NCBI RefSeq assembly: GCF_005311025.1
Contig: NZ_CP031747.1
Span: 2,850,954 to 2,914,953, forward strand
From: Alcaligenes faecalis
Lineage (GTDB): Bacteria; Pseudomonadota; Gammaproteobacteria; Burkholderiales; Burkholderiaceae_B
DNA length: 64,000 nucleotides
Direction: 5' to 3'
Each line of letters begins with the position of its first letter. Within the stretch, counting starts at the first letter, position 1. Under the pieces are notes generated by a model, which was not told the origin of the DNA, did not search any database, and was given only the letters and a program-made list of their open reading frames with translations. Below are positions 24,614-32,706 of the stretch, in pieces. The position numbers and the translations under genes were made by a program.

Positions 24614-26780
24614 CAGCACGACACAAGCAAGCGGGCAATACAGTATCCCGCCTCATCTGACGCATGATGATCCTCTTCTGACCTGCCTGGCAGAGATTAC
24701 CCGTATCCACGGTAATCCTTGCACGCCGCAGCACTTGTCTGCAGGCTTGCCTTTGCAGCGTGGGCGTTTGACGCCTGCCTTGCTCAGTCGAGCAGCCGCG
24801 CGTGGTCATTGCACGGCCCGAGTGTGGCGCCGCGCCTTTACCGAACTCGACACCAATCTGTTCCCGGTTATTTTGTTGCTGAACAATAACCGGGCATGTG
24901 TGTTGCTGGGGCTGGAAGAAGAACGTGCCCGGGTGCATTTCCCGGAAAGTGGTAGCCCCAGCGAAATTAGCCTGGAAGATCTGCAAGCGCAGTACTCCGG
25001 GCTGTTGGCCGTGGTGCAGCCGGATTTCCGCGTCGAAGCGCGTGCCAAAGATGGTGTGGCCCCCATGAAGGGCAAACACTGGTTCTGGACAGCCGTAGTG
25101 CAAAACTGGCGTCTGTATCGCGACGCCATTGGCGCTGCCTTGCTGATTAACCTGTTTGCGCTGGCCATTCCGCTCTACACCATGAACGTGTACGACCGGG
25201 TGGTTCCCAACAAAGCGATTGAAACCCTGTGGGTACTGTCGATTGGGATTGGGCTGGTGCTGGTCATGAACATGGTGCTCTCCAGTGTGCGAGCCTATGT
25301 AGTTGATGCTGCCAGCAAACGGGTGGATATTCAGTTGTCCGCGCGGATTATGGAGCGGGTGCTGGACTTGCGCATGGAGAACCGACCGCCGTCGGTGGGC
25401 TCTTTTGCTGCCAATCTGCGCTCTTTTGAATCGGTGCGCGACTTTATCGCTTCGGCCAGTTTGACGACACTGGTCGATTTGCCATTTGTGCTGCTGTTTT
25501 TGGCTGTGCTGGCCTGGATCTCGCCCTGGATGCTGATCCCGCCCGTTGTGGCCATTGTGATCATTCTGGGTATTTCCTGGTTTGCTCAGGCACGTATGGA
25601 ACGCCTGACCAAACAGACCTTCCAGGCTGCTGCCCAGCGTAACGCCGGCTTGGTCGAATCCCTGGCTGGTATGGAAACCTTGAAGGTCCTGAATGCGCAA
25701 AGCAATGCGCAGCGCGACTGGGAGCAGTCCACCGAGTACCTGGCTCGTCAGGGTGCGCGTATCAAGATGACTTCCACCCTGACCGTAAACACGGTGCAGA
25801 TGCTGCAGCAGATGGTCACCATCAGCGTGGTGATTATCGGGGTGTATCTGGTTCAGGAAACCAAATTGTCCATGGGGGGCATTATTGCTTCCTCCATGAT
25901 TGCAGGCCGTTGCCTGGCTCCTTTGGGGCAAGTGGCTGGCTTGATGATGCAGTATCAGAATGCCCGTACCTCCCTGGGTTCGGTGGATTCGTACATGAAT
26001 ATGCCGGTAGAGCATCCTGAAGAGCGTCACTTTGTGCCACGCCCTTATCTGGAAGGCTCTATCGAGTTCCGCAACGTTAGTTTCAGCTATCCCGGCACTA
26101 ATCAGAACGTGCTGGATAAGGTCAGTTTTTCCTTGAAGGCTGGCGAGAAGATAGGGATTATCGGCCGTATTGGCTCCGGCAAAACCACCTTGTCCAAGCT
26201 GATCCTGGGTCTGTACAAACCGACGGGCGGCACCGTTGTGCTGGACGGAATTGATAGCCAGCAGATTGACCCGGCAGACGTGCGTCGATCCATGGGCTAT
26301 GTCTCGCAGGACCCCACGCTGTTCTATGGCACTTTGAAACACAATTTGCTGATGGGCACGCCTTATGCAACTGACGATCAAATGTTGGCAGCGGCTCGTC
26401 AGGCGGGGGTGGATGATTTCGCACGACGCCATCCTGATGGCTACGACATGATGATTGGCGAACGCGGCGAATCCCTCTCGGGTGGTCAGCGTCAGGCTAT
26501 CGCTGTGGCTCGTGCCTTGATCGGTAACCCGTCCATTCTGTTGCTGGATGAACCCAGCAGCAATATGGATAACCAGAGCGAATCGGCCCTGCGTCGCAGC
26601 CTGCATAAAGAATGTGAGGGCAAGACAGTTGTGCTGGTGACCCACCGCACCGCCTTGCTGGAGCTGGTGGATCGCCTGATCGTGATGGATATGGGGCGTA
26701 TTGTGGCGGATGGTCCTAAGGATCAGGTCATTGCCGCCTTGCGTAGTGGGCAGATTGGTAAGGCCCGGAGTGCAGCATGA
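24591..26780 (+). CDS. Type I secretion permease/ATPase, LapB-like
   Basis: A 729-residue ABC exporter. Residues about 20-145 form a C39-peptidase-like domain whose catalytic cysteine position is not conserved (DDPLLTCLAEI in place of a DCG motif), so it is a substrate-binding rather than a protease domain. About six membrane segments follow (from residue 175), then the nucleotide-binding domain with Walker A GRIGSGKTT (about 525-533), signature LSGGQ (about 629) and Walker B LLLDEPSSNMD (about 650). This architecture is that of LapB/BapB exporters for giant adhesins. ATGs at 24591 and 24597 are both possible starts. Confidence 0.9.
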   Translation: MTMNHSSDSTTQASGQYSIPPHLTHDDPLLTCLAEITRIHGNPCTPQHLSAGLPLQRGRLTPALLSRAAARGHCTARVWRRAFTELDTNLFPVILLLNNNRACVLLGLEEERARVHFPESGSPSEISLEDLQAQYSGLLAVVQPDFRVEARAKDGVAPMKGKHWFWTAVVQNWRLYRDAIGAALLINLFALAIPLYTMNVYDRVVPNKAIETLWVLSIGIGLVLVMNMVLSSVRAYVVDAASKRVDIQLSARIMERVLDLRMENRPPSVGSFAANLRSFESVRDFIASASLTTLVDLPFVLLFLAVLAWISPWMLIPPVVAIVIILGISWFAQARMERLTKQTFQAAAQRNAGLVESLAGMETLKVLNAQSNAQRDWEQSTEYLARQGARIKMTSTLTVNTVQMLQQMVTISVVIIGVYLVQETKLSMGGIIASSMIAGRCLAPLGQVAGLMMQYQNARTSLGSVDSYMNMPVEHPEERHFVPRPYLEGSIEFRNVSFSYPGTNQNVLDKVSFSLKAGEKIGIIGRIGSGKTTLSKLILGLYKPTGGTVVLDGIDSQQIDPADVRRSMGYVSQDPTLFYGTLKHNLLMGTPYATDDQMLAAARQAGVDDFARRHPDGYDMMIGERGESLSGGQRQAIAVARALIGNPSILLLDEPSSNMDNQSESALRRSLHKECEGKTVVLVTHRTALLELVDRLIVMDMGRIVADGPKDQVIAALRSGQIGKARSAA

Positions 26781-28138
26781 AAATAAAGAACCTGACCAAT
26801 TGGGTGCGTGCGCAACTCCAGGACACCAATTCCCCACCTCCTGGTAGCAATATGCTCAAAAACGCGTCGTGGACGGCTCGTTACCAAGATGTACGGGGTT
26901 CCACGCTGCTGATCTGGTTGACCTTGCTGGCCATCAGCCTGCTGATTGTCTGGGCCAGTTTTGCCAGCATTGATGAAGTGGTGCGTGGCGAGGGCAAGGT
27001 TGTGCCATCTCGCCAGGTCCAGATTGTGCAAAGTCTGGACGGCGGTGTGGTGGAAGAAATTCTGGTGCGTCCTGGCCAGTCCGTGGAAGCGGGCGAAGTG
27101 CTGTTGCGTATCGATCCTACCCGTGCCTCGTCCTCCTTGGGCGAGAACGAAGCCGAGTCCTTGTCCTTGATGGCCAAGGCGGCTCGACTGGAAGCGATTG
27201 CTGCCGATCAGCCCTTTGATATGCCCAGTGAAGTGCTGGAAAAAGCCCCTGATCTGGCAGAAATGGAACGCCGCGTCTGGCAGGCTCGTACCGAAGAGCT
27301 GCGCTCCAATATTTCGGTGGCTCAGGAACAGCTGAACCAGCGTCAACAAGAATTGCGTGAGACGCAGGCCAATCGTGATCAGGCCGCGTCCAGTTGCGGG
27401 CTGACCTCGCAAGAACTGCAAATGACACGTCCTTTGCTCAAAAGCGGGGCGGTGTCCGAAGTGGATTTGCTGCGTCTGCAGCGTGATGTGGCTCGTTACT
27501 GCGGTGAGCAAAAAGCAGCCACGGCACAGATCAGCCGTATTCAGGCCTCGATTCAGGAAGCCCAGAACCGGATTGGTGAAGTGGAAATTACCTTCCGCAA
27601 TCAGGCCCGTACCGAACTGGCTGAAACACGTGCCAAGCTGGCTTCCCTGGAGCAAGGCCAACGTGCCCTGGCCGACCGTGTGCGCCTGGCTGAAGTGCGC
27701 TCGCCCGTGCGCGGCACCATCAAGACCCTGTCTGCCAATACGGTCGGCGGTGTGGTGCAGCCCGGTAAAGACATTCTGGAAATCGTGCCTACTGACGACA
27801 CCCTGCTGTTGGAAGTGCGTATTAATCCGCGCGATATCGGGTTTCTGCACTCAGGCCAGACTGCCGAGGTCAAATTCACCGCCTATGACTTTGCTGTTTA
27901 TGGCGGCTTGCCCGGTGTGCTGGAACAGACCAGTGCCGACACCATTACCGATGAAAAAGGCAATTCATTCTATATAGCTAAAGTACGTACGGACACGGTG
28001 TATGTCGGTGACGATAACCGTCCAATCTTGCCCGGTATGGTGGCCGAAGTGCACATCATGACTGGCAAGCGGACTGTTATGCAGTACTTACTCAAACCTA
28101 TTCTCAGGGCCAGATCCAACGCATTCAGAGAGCGTTAA
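26777..28138 (+). CDS. HlyD/LapC-like membrane fusion protein
   Basis: A 453-residue periplasmic adaptor of a type I secretion system. One N-terminal membrane segment (about 38-60: LLIWLTLLAISLLIVWASFAS) is followed by a lipoyl-like half motif (VVPSRQVQIVQSLDGG), a long coiled coil (about 150-300, rich in Glu/Gln/Leu) and the second lipoyl half with the beta-barrel domain (SPVRGTIKTL onward). It bridges the ABC exporter and the TolC-like channel. Its ATG overlaps the exporter stop by ATGA. Confidence 0.92.
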   Translation: MKIKNLTNWVRAQLQDTNSPPPGSNMLKNASWTARYQDVRGSTLLIWLTLLAISLLIVWASFASIDEVVRGEGKVVPSRQVQIVQSLDGGVVEEILVRPGQSVEAGEVLLRIDPTRASSSLGENEAESLSLMAKAARLEAIAADQPFDMPSEVLEKAPDLAEMERRVWQARTEELRSNISVAQEQLNQRQQELRETQANRDQAASSCGLTSQELQMTRPLLKSGAVSEVDLLRLQRDVARYCGEQKAATAQISRIQASIQEAQNRIGEVEITFRNQARTELAETRAKLASLEQGQRALADRVRLAEVRSPVRGTIKTLSANTVGGVVQPGKDILEIVPTDDTLLLEVRINPRDIGFLHSGQTAEVKFTAYDFAVYGGLPGVLEQTSADTITDEKGNSFYIAKVRTDTVYVGDDNRPILPGMVAEVHIMTGKRTVMQYLLKPILRARSNAFRER

Positions 28139-28246
28139 GGCTGATTGGTCCGTTGGGGGAGTAGCGCTGACGATAGAGGTGTAACACCCGAGTCAGACCA
28201 AGAGCTGATGGCATATAGCTCGTGTTACCAGTAAGGGAAAAGCGGT

Positions 28247-28861
28247 ATGCGACAAGTAAATTCGGTTTTATTTCTGACTGCCGATGAGGCGTTGTGGCAG
28301 CATTGGCGTCATCTGGATTCGGTCACCTGGCTGCCCGCCAGAGGGCAGGGCATGGACGATTTATTGCGTTGGAAACAACAGCAGCGTGATCTGGTGGTGG
28401 TCGATAGTGCCCTGGCTTTGTGGAATCATCCCCAATGGTCCAAGGCTGTGCAGGGCATGAAGATTATTGTCGCCAGCCCACGTCCTTTGGATAGCGAAGG
28501 TCAGGCCGTACTGGCCCTGGGGGCTCGTGGTTACATTCACGCCTACAGCTCGTCGCCTTTGCTGGTGCAGGCGCTGGACCACGTGGCTAGTGGGCAGGTT
28601 TGGGTTGGGGAGTCCTTGCTGAGCCGTTTGCTTAGCGACGTTACCCGTCGTCTGGAACCCAAGGCGGGCTGGGAAAGCACCCTGACCAGTCGTGAAGTCG
28701 AGGTTGCGCAACGCGCCTCGCTGGGCCACTCCAATCAGCTGATCGCAAAGGACCTGGGCATCACCGAGAGAACGGTTCGCGCCCATCTGCAGGCGGTTTT
28801 TGAAAAGCTGGATGTAACAGATCGTTTGATGTTGGCGCTAAAAGTACACGGCATAGCCTAA
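28247..28861 (+). CDS. LuxR-type regulator with a degenerate receiver domain
   Basis: A 204-residue protein with a NarL-like layout. The N-terminal about 120 residues follow the receiver fold; an aspartate (D53 in VVVD) is at the phosphoacceptor place, but the conserved lysine after GYI is replaced (GYIHAY), so normal phosphorylation switching is doubtful. Residues 144-203 form the LuxR HTH (TSREVEVAQRASLGHSNQLIAKDLGITERTVRAHL, in parts). No histidine kinase is nearby. It lies between the exporter genes and the adhesin gene, so it most likely controls this locus; this is inferred from position. Confidence 0.85.
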   Translation: MRQVNSVLFLTADEALWQHWRHLDSVTWLPARGQGMDDLLRWKQQQRDLVVVDSALALWNHPQWSKAVQGMKIIVASPRPLDSEGQAVLALGARGYIHAYSSSPLLVQALDHVASGQVWVGESLLSRLLSDVTRRLEPKAGWESTLTSREVEVAQRASLGHSNQLIAKDLGITERTVRAHLQAVFEKLDVTDRLMLALKVHGIA

Positions 28862-28993
28862 ACCCCTGCTCGCCGTCCCGTTCGTATTGTTAAGTAAGGT
28901 CAATAACAATAAATAAAACAGCGAACTGGCGGCGACGCCAATATCGACTAGCGGACCAACTCGCTATTCTCTGATCAAAGAAAGTCCATTTCT

Positions 28994-29021
28994 GACTGCT
29001 GCTTGGCGGCAGTCTTTTTTT
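28994..29021 (+). terminator. Intrinsic terminator immediately before the adhesin gene
   Basis: GACTGC-N9-GCAGTC stem followed by seven T's (29015-29021). The adhesin ribosome-binding AGGA begins one base after the T-run and its ATG is at 29037, so no promoter fits between. It either ends the regulator transcript or works as an attenuator of adhesin expression. Confidence 0.75.
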
Positions 29022-29036
29022 AGGAATCAGACAGTC

Positions 29037-30800
29037 ATGGCACTGGATACTGTTTTAGTGACACGAGTTGAAGGTACGGCATGGATCCGTACCGCCGATG
29101 GCTCCAAAGTAGCTGTCAAAGAAGGGATGCGCGTCCCTGTTAATGCCGAGATCATCACCGAGACCGGCGCCAGCGTCGAGCTTGAGATCCCTGGCAGCCC
29201 ATCGATGACCATTTCCGATAACCGCTCCTTCCTGGTCAGCGGCGATATCGCAGAAACCGATGTGGACCCAGTAGCCGCTGCTCTGGCCAACCCGAACGAC
29301 CCAGCCATTACGGCTGTGTTGGCCGCTCTGGAAGCTGGCGATGACCCATTCTCCCAACTTGACCCAACCGCTGCCGTATTGACCGGTGGTGGCGAAGGCG
29401 GTGGCAGCAGCTTCACCCGCCTGGTCAGCATTGTGGAAACCACGCGCCCTCTGGCCCTGGAATACCCACGTCCTGGCGTGCCCACCGTTGAAAACGTGCG
29501 CCTGGGTGGCTACAGCGGTACTGGCGAAGAAGAGGCCGGTCCTCTGGTTCCTCCCTCCGTTACTGTCAAGATCAATGACGACGGCACCGTTACCTTCACA
29601 TTTACTGAAGTGCCATTTGGCTTTGATATCGAAGATATCGTGGTCACCGGCGGCGGTCGCATCGAAGGTCTGACACCAGACAACAAAGATCCCAAGACCT
29701 GGACCGGAACGCTGGTTCCCCCACCGAACTACGAAGGTGAAATCACCGTCAAAGTGCCTGACGGTAGCTACACCAACGAAGTTGGTACCCCAGGTAACGG
29801 CGGCGAAGACACGACCACGGTCGACACGCTGCCCCCAGAAGCTGAAATCACGATCGATTCCATTACTGAAGACGGCGTCATCAATAAGGAAGAGTCCGAA
29901 GGTGATGTAACTATTACTGGTACGGTTGGTAAAGACGTCAAACCTGGCGACAAGGTCACTGTGACCGTCGGCGGTAAAGAATACGAAACCACCGTCAATC
30001 CGGACGGCAAGACCTGGAGCGTGGACGTTCCTGGTTCCGAACTGGTCAACAACGACAAGGTTGAAGCCAAAGTCACCACGACTGACGACGCTGGCAACAC
30101 CACGACTGCGACCGACGAGAAGCCTTACGACGCCCGTCCCCAGGCTCGCAAGCGCCCCCGCCCACCGGATCCCGGTGGCAAGCCAGCCAAACTGGCTCCT
30201 GCCAGTAATGCTACAGCGGCCCAAGACCCCGTTTCCTTATTGGACCCCAGCGACAGGGCCTGGCTACGCCAGTCCATGCGGGACGTCGCCCCCTTGAAAA
30301 AACGCGGTCAAAGCGTAGTCATGAGCCGTCCTGCGGCTAGCCCGGAACAGTTGGAGCAACGTCGTCGCCACGCGGTAGGTGCGCCCACCAGTACGCCTGC
30401 CCTGCCCCAGGCCTCTGACCAATATGTCAGCGTGCAAGGTGAAAGCAACGATATACGACATTTGCGTGCTGGCTGTGGCACCGATGTCTTGCGCGATCTG
30501 GAACGCAACCGTTGGCCGATTGAGTCCAGCCTGGATTTGCATGGCTCGGATCTGGAACAGGCCCGCGAGCGACTGGACAACTTTCTGCGCTCCTGTCTGG
30601 AGCACGGCGTGCGCTGTGTACGAATTGTCCATGGCACGGGCTACGGCTCGCGCAATGGCGAACCCGTTTTGCGTCATGCCGTGCGTCGCTGGTTAACCCA
30701 GCTGCCCAGCGTTCTGGCTTATATGGAATGCGCGCCCAACGAAGGTGGGCAAGGTGCCGTCAAACTGGTGCTGCAAGCCATGTCCGAGCCCGGTGTTTGA
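29037..30800 (+). CDS. LapA-type adhesin N-terminus fused in frame to an Smr domain
   Basis: One uninterrupted 587-codon frame built from two unrelated proteins. Residues 1 to about 150 are a LapA/BapA-type retention module (MALDTVLVTRVEGTAWIRTA) with a P-T-A-A-V di-alanine at 110-114 where the LapG protease would cut, then a Gly-rich linker. Residues about 172-265 form a divergent domain and about 266-364 one Ig-like repeat (ITIDSITEDGVIN ... TTTATDEKPYD). From about residue 366 the sequence changes to a basic, proline-rich linker and, at 404-587, an Smr protein: LDLHG (499-503) and VHGTGYGS (531-538) are the Smr signature. There is no further repeat, RTX segment or C-terminal secretion signal. 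A native deletion, or an assembly join near 30126-30150, would explain it. As written it cannot be a secreted adhesin of the normal kind. Confidence 0.8.
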   Translation: MALDTVLVTRVEGTAWIRTADGSKVAVKEGMRVPVNAEIITETGASVELEIPGSPSMTISDNRSFLVSGDIAETDVDPVAAALANPNDPAITAVLAALEAGDDPFSQLDPTAAVLTGGGEGGGSSFTRLVSIVETTRPLALEYPRPGVPTVENVRLGGYSGTGEEEAGPLVPPSVTVKINDDGTVTFTFTEVPFGFDIEDIVVTGGGRIEGLTPDNKDPKTWTGTLVPPPNYEGEITVKVPDGSYTNEVGTPGNGGEDTTTVDTLPPEAEITIDSITEDGVINKEESEGDVTITGTVGKDVKPGDKVTVTVGGKEYETTVNPDGKTWSVDVPGSELVNNDKVEAKVTTTDDAGNTTTATDEKPYDARPQARKRPRPPDPGGKPAKLAPASNATAAQDPVSLLDPSDRAWLRQSMRDVAPLKKRGQSVVMSRPAASPEQLEQRRRHAVGAPTSTPALPQASDQYVSVQGESNDIRHLRAGCGTDVLRDLERNRWPIESSLDLHGSDLEQARERLDNFLRSCLEHGVRCVRIVHGTGYGSRNGEPVLRHAVRRWLTQLPSVLAYMECAPNEGGQGAVKLVLQAMSEPGV

Positions 30801-30824
30801 TTTTTTCCATTAGGTACAGACGTA

Positions 30825-30855
30825 AAAAAGGCCAGCTTTCGCTGGCCTTTTTTTT
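30825..30855 (+). terminator. Rho-independent terminator after the fusion gene
   Basis: AAAAGGCCAGC-TTTC-GCTGGCCTTTT stem followed by a run of T's, 25 bases past the stop. An upstream A-run allows some function on the minus strand too. Confidence 0.9.
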
Positions 30856-31049
30856 GTTGTTGTTATGTTGTACTGCCTATTGCTTTTATAATAGTGACCG
30901 TTTTATTTCGGTCTTTATTGCCCAGCGTTGCGGGGCTATGTCTCCTCACCTGCATGAAACGTATTGTGCCCCATTTATAAAGCTGTCACACTTAGGGAAT
31001 GCACTGATACCCGCATGGTAAGAAAATATCAGTCGCCCATTCGCAGTCT

Positions 31050-31376
31050 TTATTCTGCTGCCTGGTCCAAAGCCTTCATGGCCCGCTTCAAAAACACCTG
31101 CATTTCTTTCTCAGCCTGCTTGTCGCCCTGCTCTTGGGCAATCACCAAGCCCTGCTCCAGAATTTCCCTGGCCTGTTTGAATTGCTCCAGGTTCACCAGC
31201 ACCCGGCCCAACAGCTTCCAGGCTGCGGTGTAACGCGGATTCATTTCCACGGCTTTGGACAAATGTTCGCGAGCCGCTTCCAAATCGCCCTCGCCCATAC
31301 AGGCATTGCCCAGGCCAAAGCGCAACAAAGCATTATCCTTGCCTGCCGCCAGTAGCTTCTCCAATCCTTCGCGCAT
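31050..31376 (-). CDS. Small tetratricopeptide-repeat protein
   Basis: A 108-residue protein made almost only of two to three TPR units (ALLRFGLGNACMGEGDLEAAREHLSKAV; YTAAWKLLGRVLVNLEQFKQAREILEQGL, given in parts). I start it at MREGLEKLLA (31376); 19 more residues in the open frame do not look like TPR sequence. No signal peptide, so a cytoplasmic scaffold. It converges with the Smr part of the fusion gene. The partner is unknown. Confidence 0.8.
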   Translation of the reverse strand: MREGLEKLLAAGKDNALLRFGLGNACMGEGDLEAAREHLSKAVEMNPRYTAAWKLLGRVLVNLEQFKQAREILEQGLVIAQEQGDKQAEKEMQVFLKRAMKALDQAAE

Positions 31377-31591
31377 AATCCGTACCCTTGAAAACAAAGC
31401 AAAGCTGGGTCGCACTGCCTTCACACAAAGCAAAATAGCGGCTACGACACGCCTGCACAGCTTGATGACTATTGAACTGTCCAGCCATAAACCATTGAGC
31501 TTGGTTTTGTACCACGGAATATCAAAGGGCGGCCTCAGCCGGCCGGGCTCTGTAGGCCCATTCTCCTGCTGGTACCGCCCTGGCTAGCGCT

Positions 31592-32638
31592 TTAGGCCAG
31601 ATCGCCTTGCAACACCCCCTTGCTGACGACTTCACGGCCATCCAGGCTAACCGTGCAATTGCGCATTGGGTAGTCGAAGTGGCAATCGGAGAAACGGCCA
31701 GCCGCTGGATTTGCGCCCGTAGAGAAAAGGAAGTTACCGGCAAAGGCGCGCAACTCGGTTCCGTTGGTATCGCGCTTGTCATACATAGCCATGGAGTCCC
31801 AGCGTGCCGCCGGCGCCATGCCCCAGCCCACATGACTGACCGCATAGGCATCCTTGTCATTCCAACTGGCGTAATAGGAGCGGATCAAATCGGCATCCAC
31901 GCCCTTGCCCTCAATAGCCACGACATAATCGTTTTCGATGCGCAAGGTTACGGCTGATTCCAGATAGCGCTTGAAGGTCAGGTTCACATCTCCACTATCC
32001 AGCACCAGCGTGCCATTCACACTGCCATTGCTGGGGTAGCAAATGCACAGGCCAGCAGGCCAATACCCAAAGCTGCCCGGCTTGTCGGCTATCCCGGCAC
32101 TGCCGCGCCCGATCACACCCGCCAGGCTGACCGTCAGGTCCGTACCGGCTTCGGAGCTAATGTGCATGACACTGGCATCGGTAATCAGCTTGCCGCCAAT
32201 ATCGCACTTGCTTTGCAAATCAGGACTGGGTTTGACCCGTTCCAGAATCTCGGGATGCTCGTCGCTAATCATCATGATGCGGGCACCTTTGGCCAGCAGT
32301 GCGGCACGCTCGGGCGAATGCAGCAGCCCTTCTACGGTGCAGTCCACAATGAACTGGCTGCCTGCCAAAGCCTGGACAATCGGGTCCATACCTTCCAGCG
32401 CCAAAGACGTCCCGGTCGAGCGCAGGGCAATATTGCTTTTCAGACGTGGCGAGACCAGTTTCACATGGCAAACCCGTGCCCCCATTTGCGTCAGGGCCAA
32501 CTCAGCCAGCTCGGCCAGCACGGAGCGCGATTGCGTCTCGGACAGCACGACTGCCATTTCGCCGGGTTGTACTTTGCATAGTCCAAACACTTCTACAAAA
32601 TCAGCAATCCACTTACCTTCAATATGCTCACGCAACAT
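31592..32638 (-). CDS. NicX-like 2,5-dihydroxypyridine 5,6-dioxygenase family protein
   Basis: A 348-residue protein that recalls NicX (about 350 residues) over its whole length: HSPERAALLAKGARIMMISD, WPAGLCICYP, GTLVLDSGDV and SHVGWGMAPAARW are near copies of NicX blocks. Residues H269, H320 and D322 fall where NicX has its Fe(II) ligands, so ring-cleavage activity is plausible. NicX opens 2,5-dihydroxypyridine to N-formylmaleamate. The start at 32638 has AGGAG upstream. Unlike known nic/pic loci, no deformylase, amidase or maleate isomerase gene is nearby, so the true substrate may differ. An intrinsic terminator sits directly before the gene. Confidence 0.75.
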   Translation of the reverse strand: MLREHIEGKWIADFVEVFGLCKVQPGEMAVVLSETQSRSVLAELAELALTQMGARVCHVKLVSPRLKSNIALRSTGTSLALEGMDPIVQALAGSQFIVDCTVEGLLHSPERAALLAKGARIMMISDEHPEILERVKPSPDLQSKCDIGGKLITDASVMHISSEAGTDLTVSLAGVIGRGSAGIADKPGSFGYWPAGLCICYPSNGSVNGTLVLDSGDVNLTFKRYLESAVTLRIENDYVVAIEGKGVDADLIRSYYASWNDKDAYAVSHVGWGMAPAARWDSMAMYDKRDTNGTELRAFAGNFLFSTGANPAAGRFSDCHFDYPMRNCTVSLDGREVVSKGVLQGDLA

Positions 32639-32659
32639 CTCACTACTCCTAGAAAATTC

Positions 32660-32699
32660 AAAAAAGGCGCTGCGCGGCTCTTTCAGCCGGGCAGCGCCT
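32660..32699 (-). terminator. Strong intrinsic terminator between transporter and ring-cleavage genes
   Basis: Read on the minus strand: a nine-base stem AGGCGCTGC/GCAGCGCCT extended by CGGCT/AGCCG with a five-base loop, then six T's (32660-32665). Only 21 bases separate the T-run from the ATG of the NicX-like gene, so that gene depends on read-through or on a promoter inside the transporter gene. Confidence 0.85.
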
Positions 32700-32706
32700 A
32701 TACACA

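Noticed and set aside
24606-26837. A 743-codon open frame antisense to the type I exporter ATPase
   Set aside because: His/Gln-rich composition, no family features and no ribosome-binding site; it mirrors the codon use of the real exporter gene on the other strand.
29055-30224. A 389-codon frame antisense to the adhesin part
   Set aside because: Repetitive Val/Phe/Gly composition mirrors the adhesin repeats; no start site signal.
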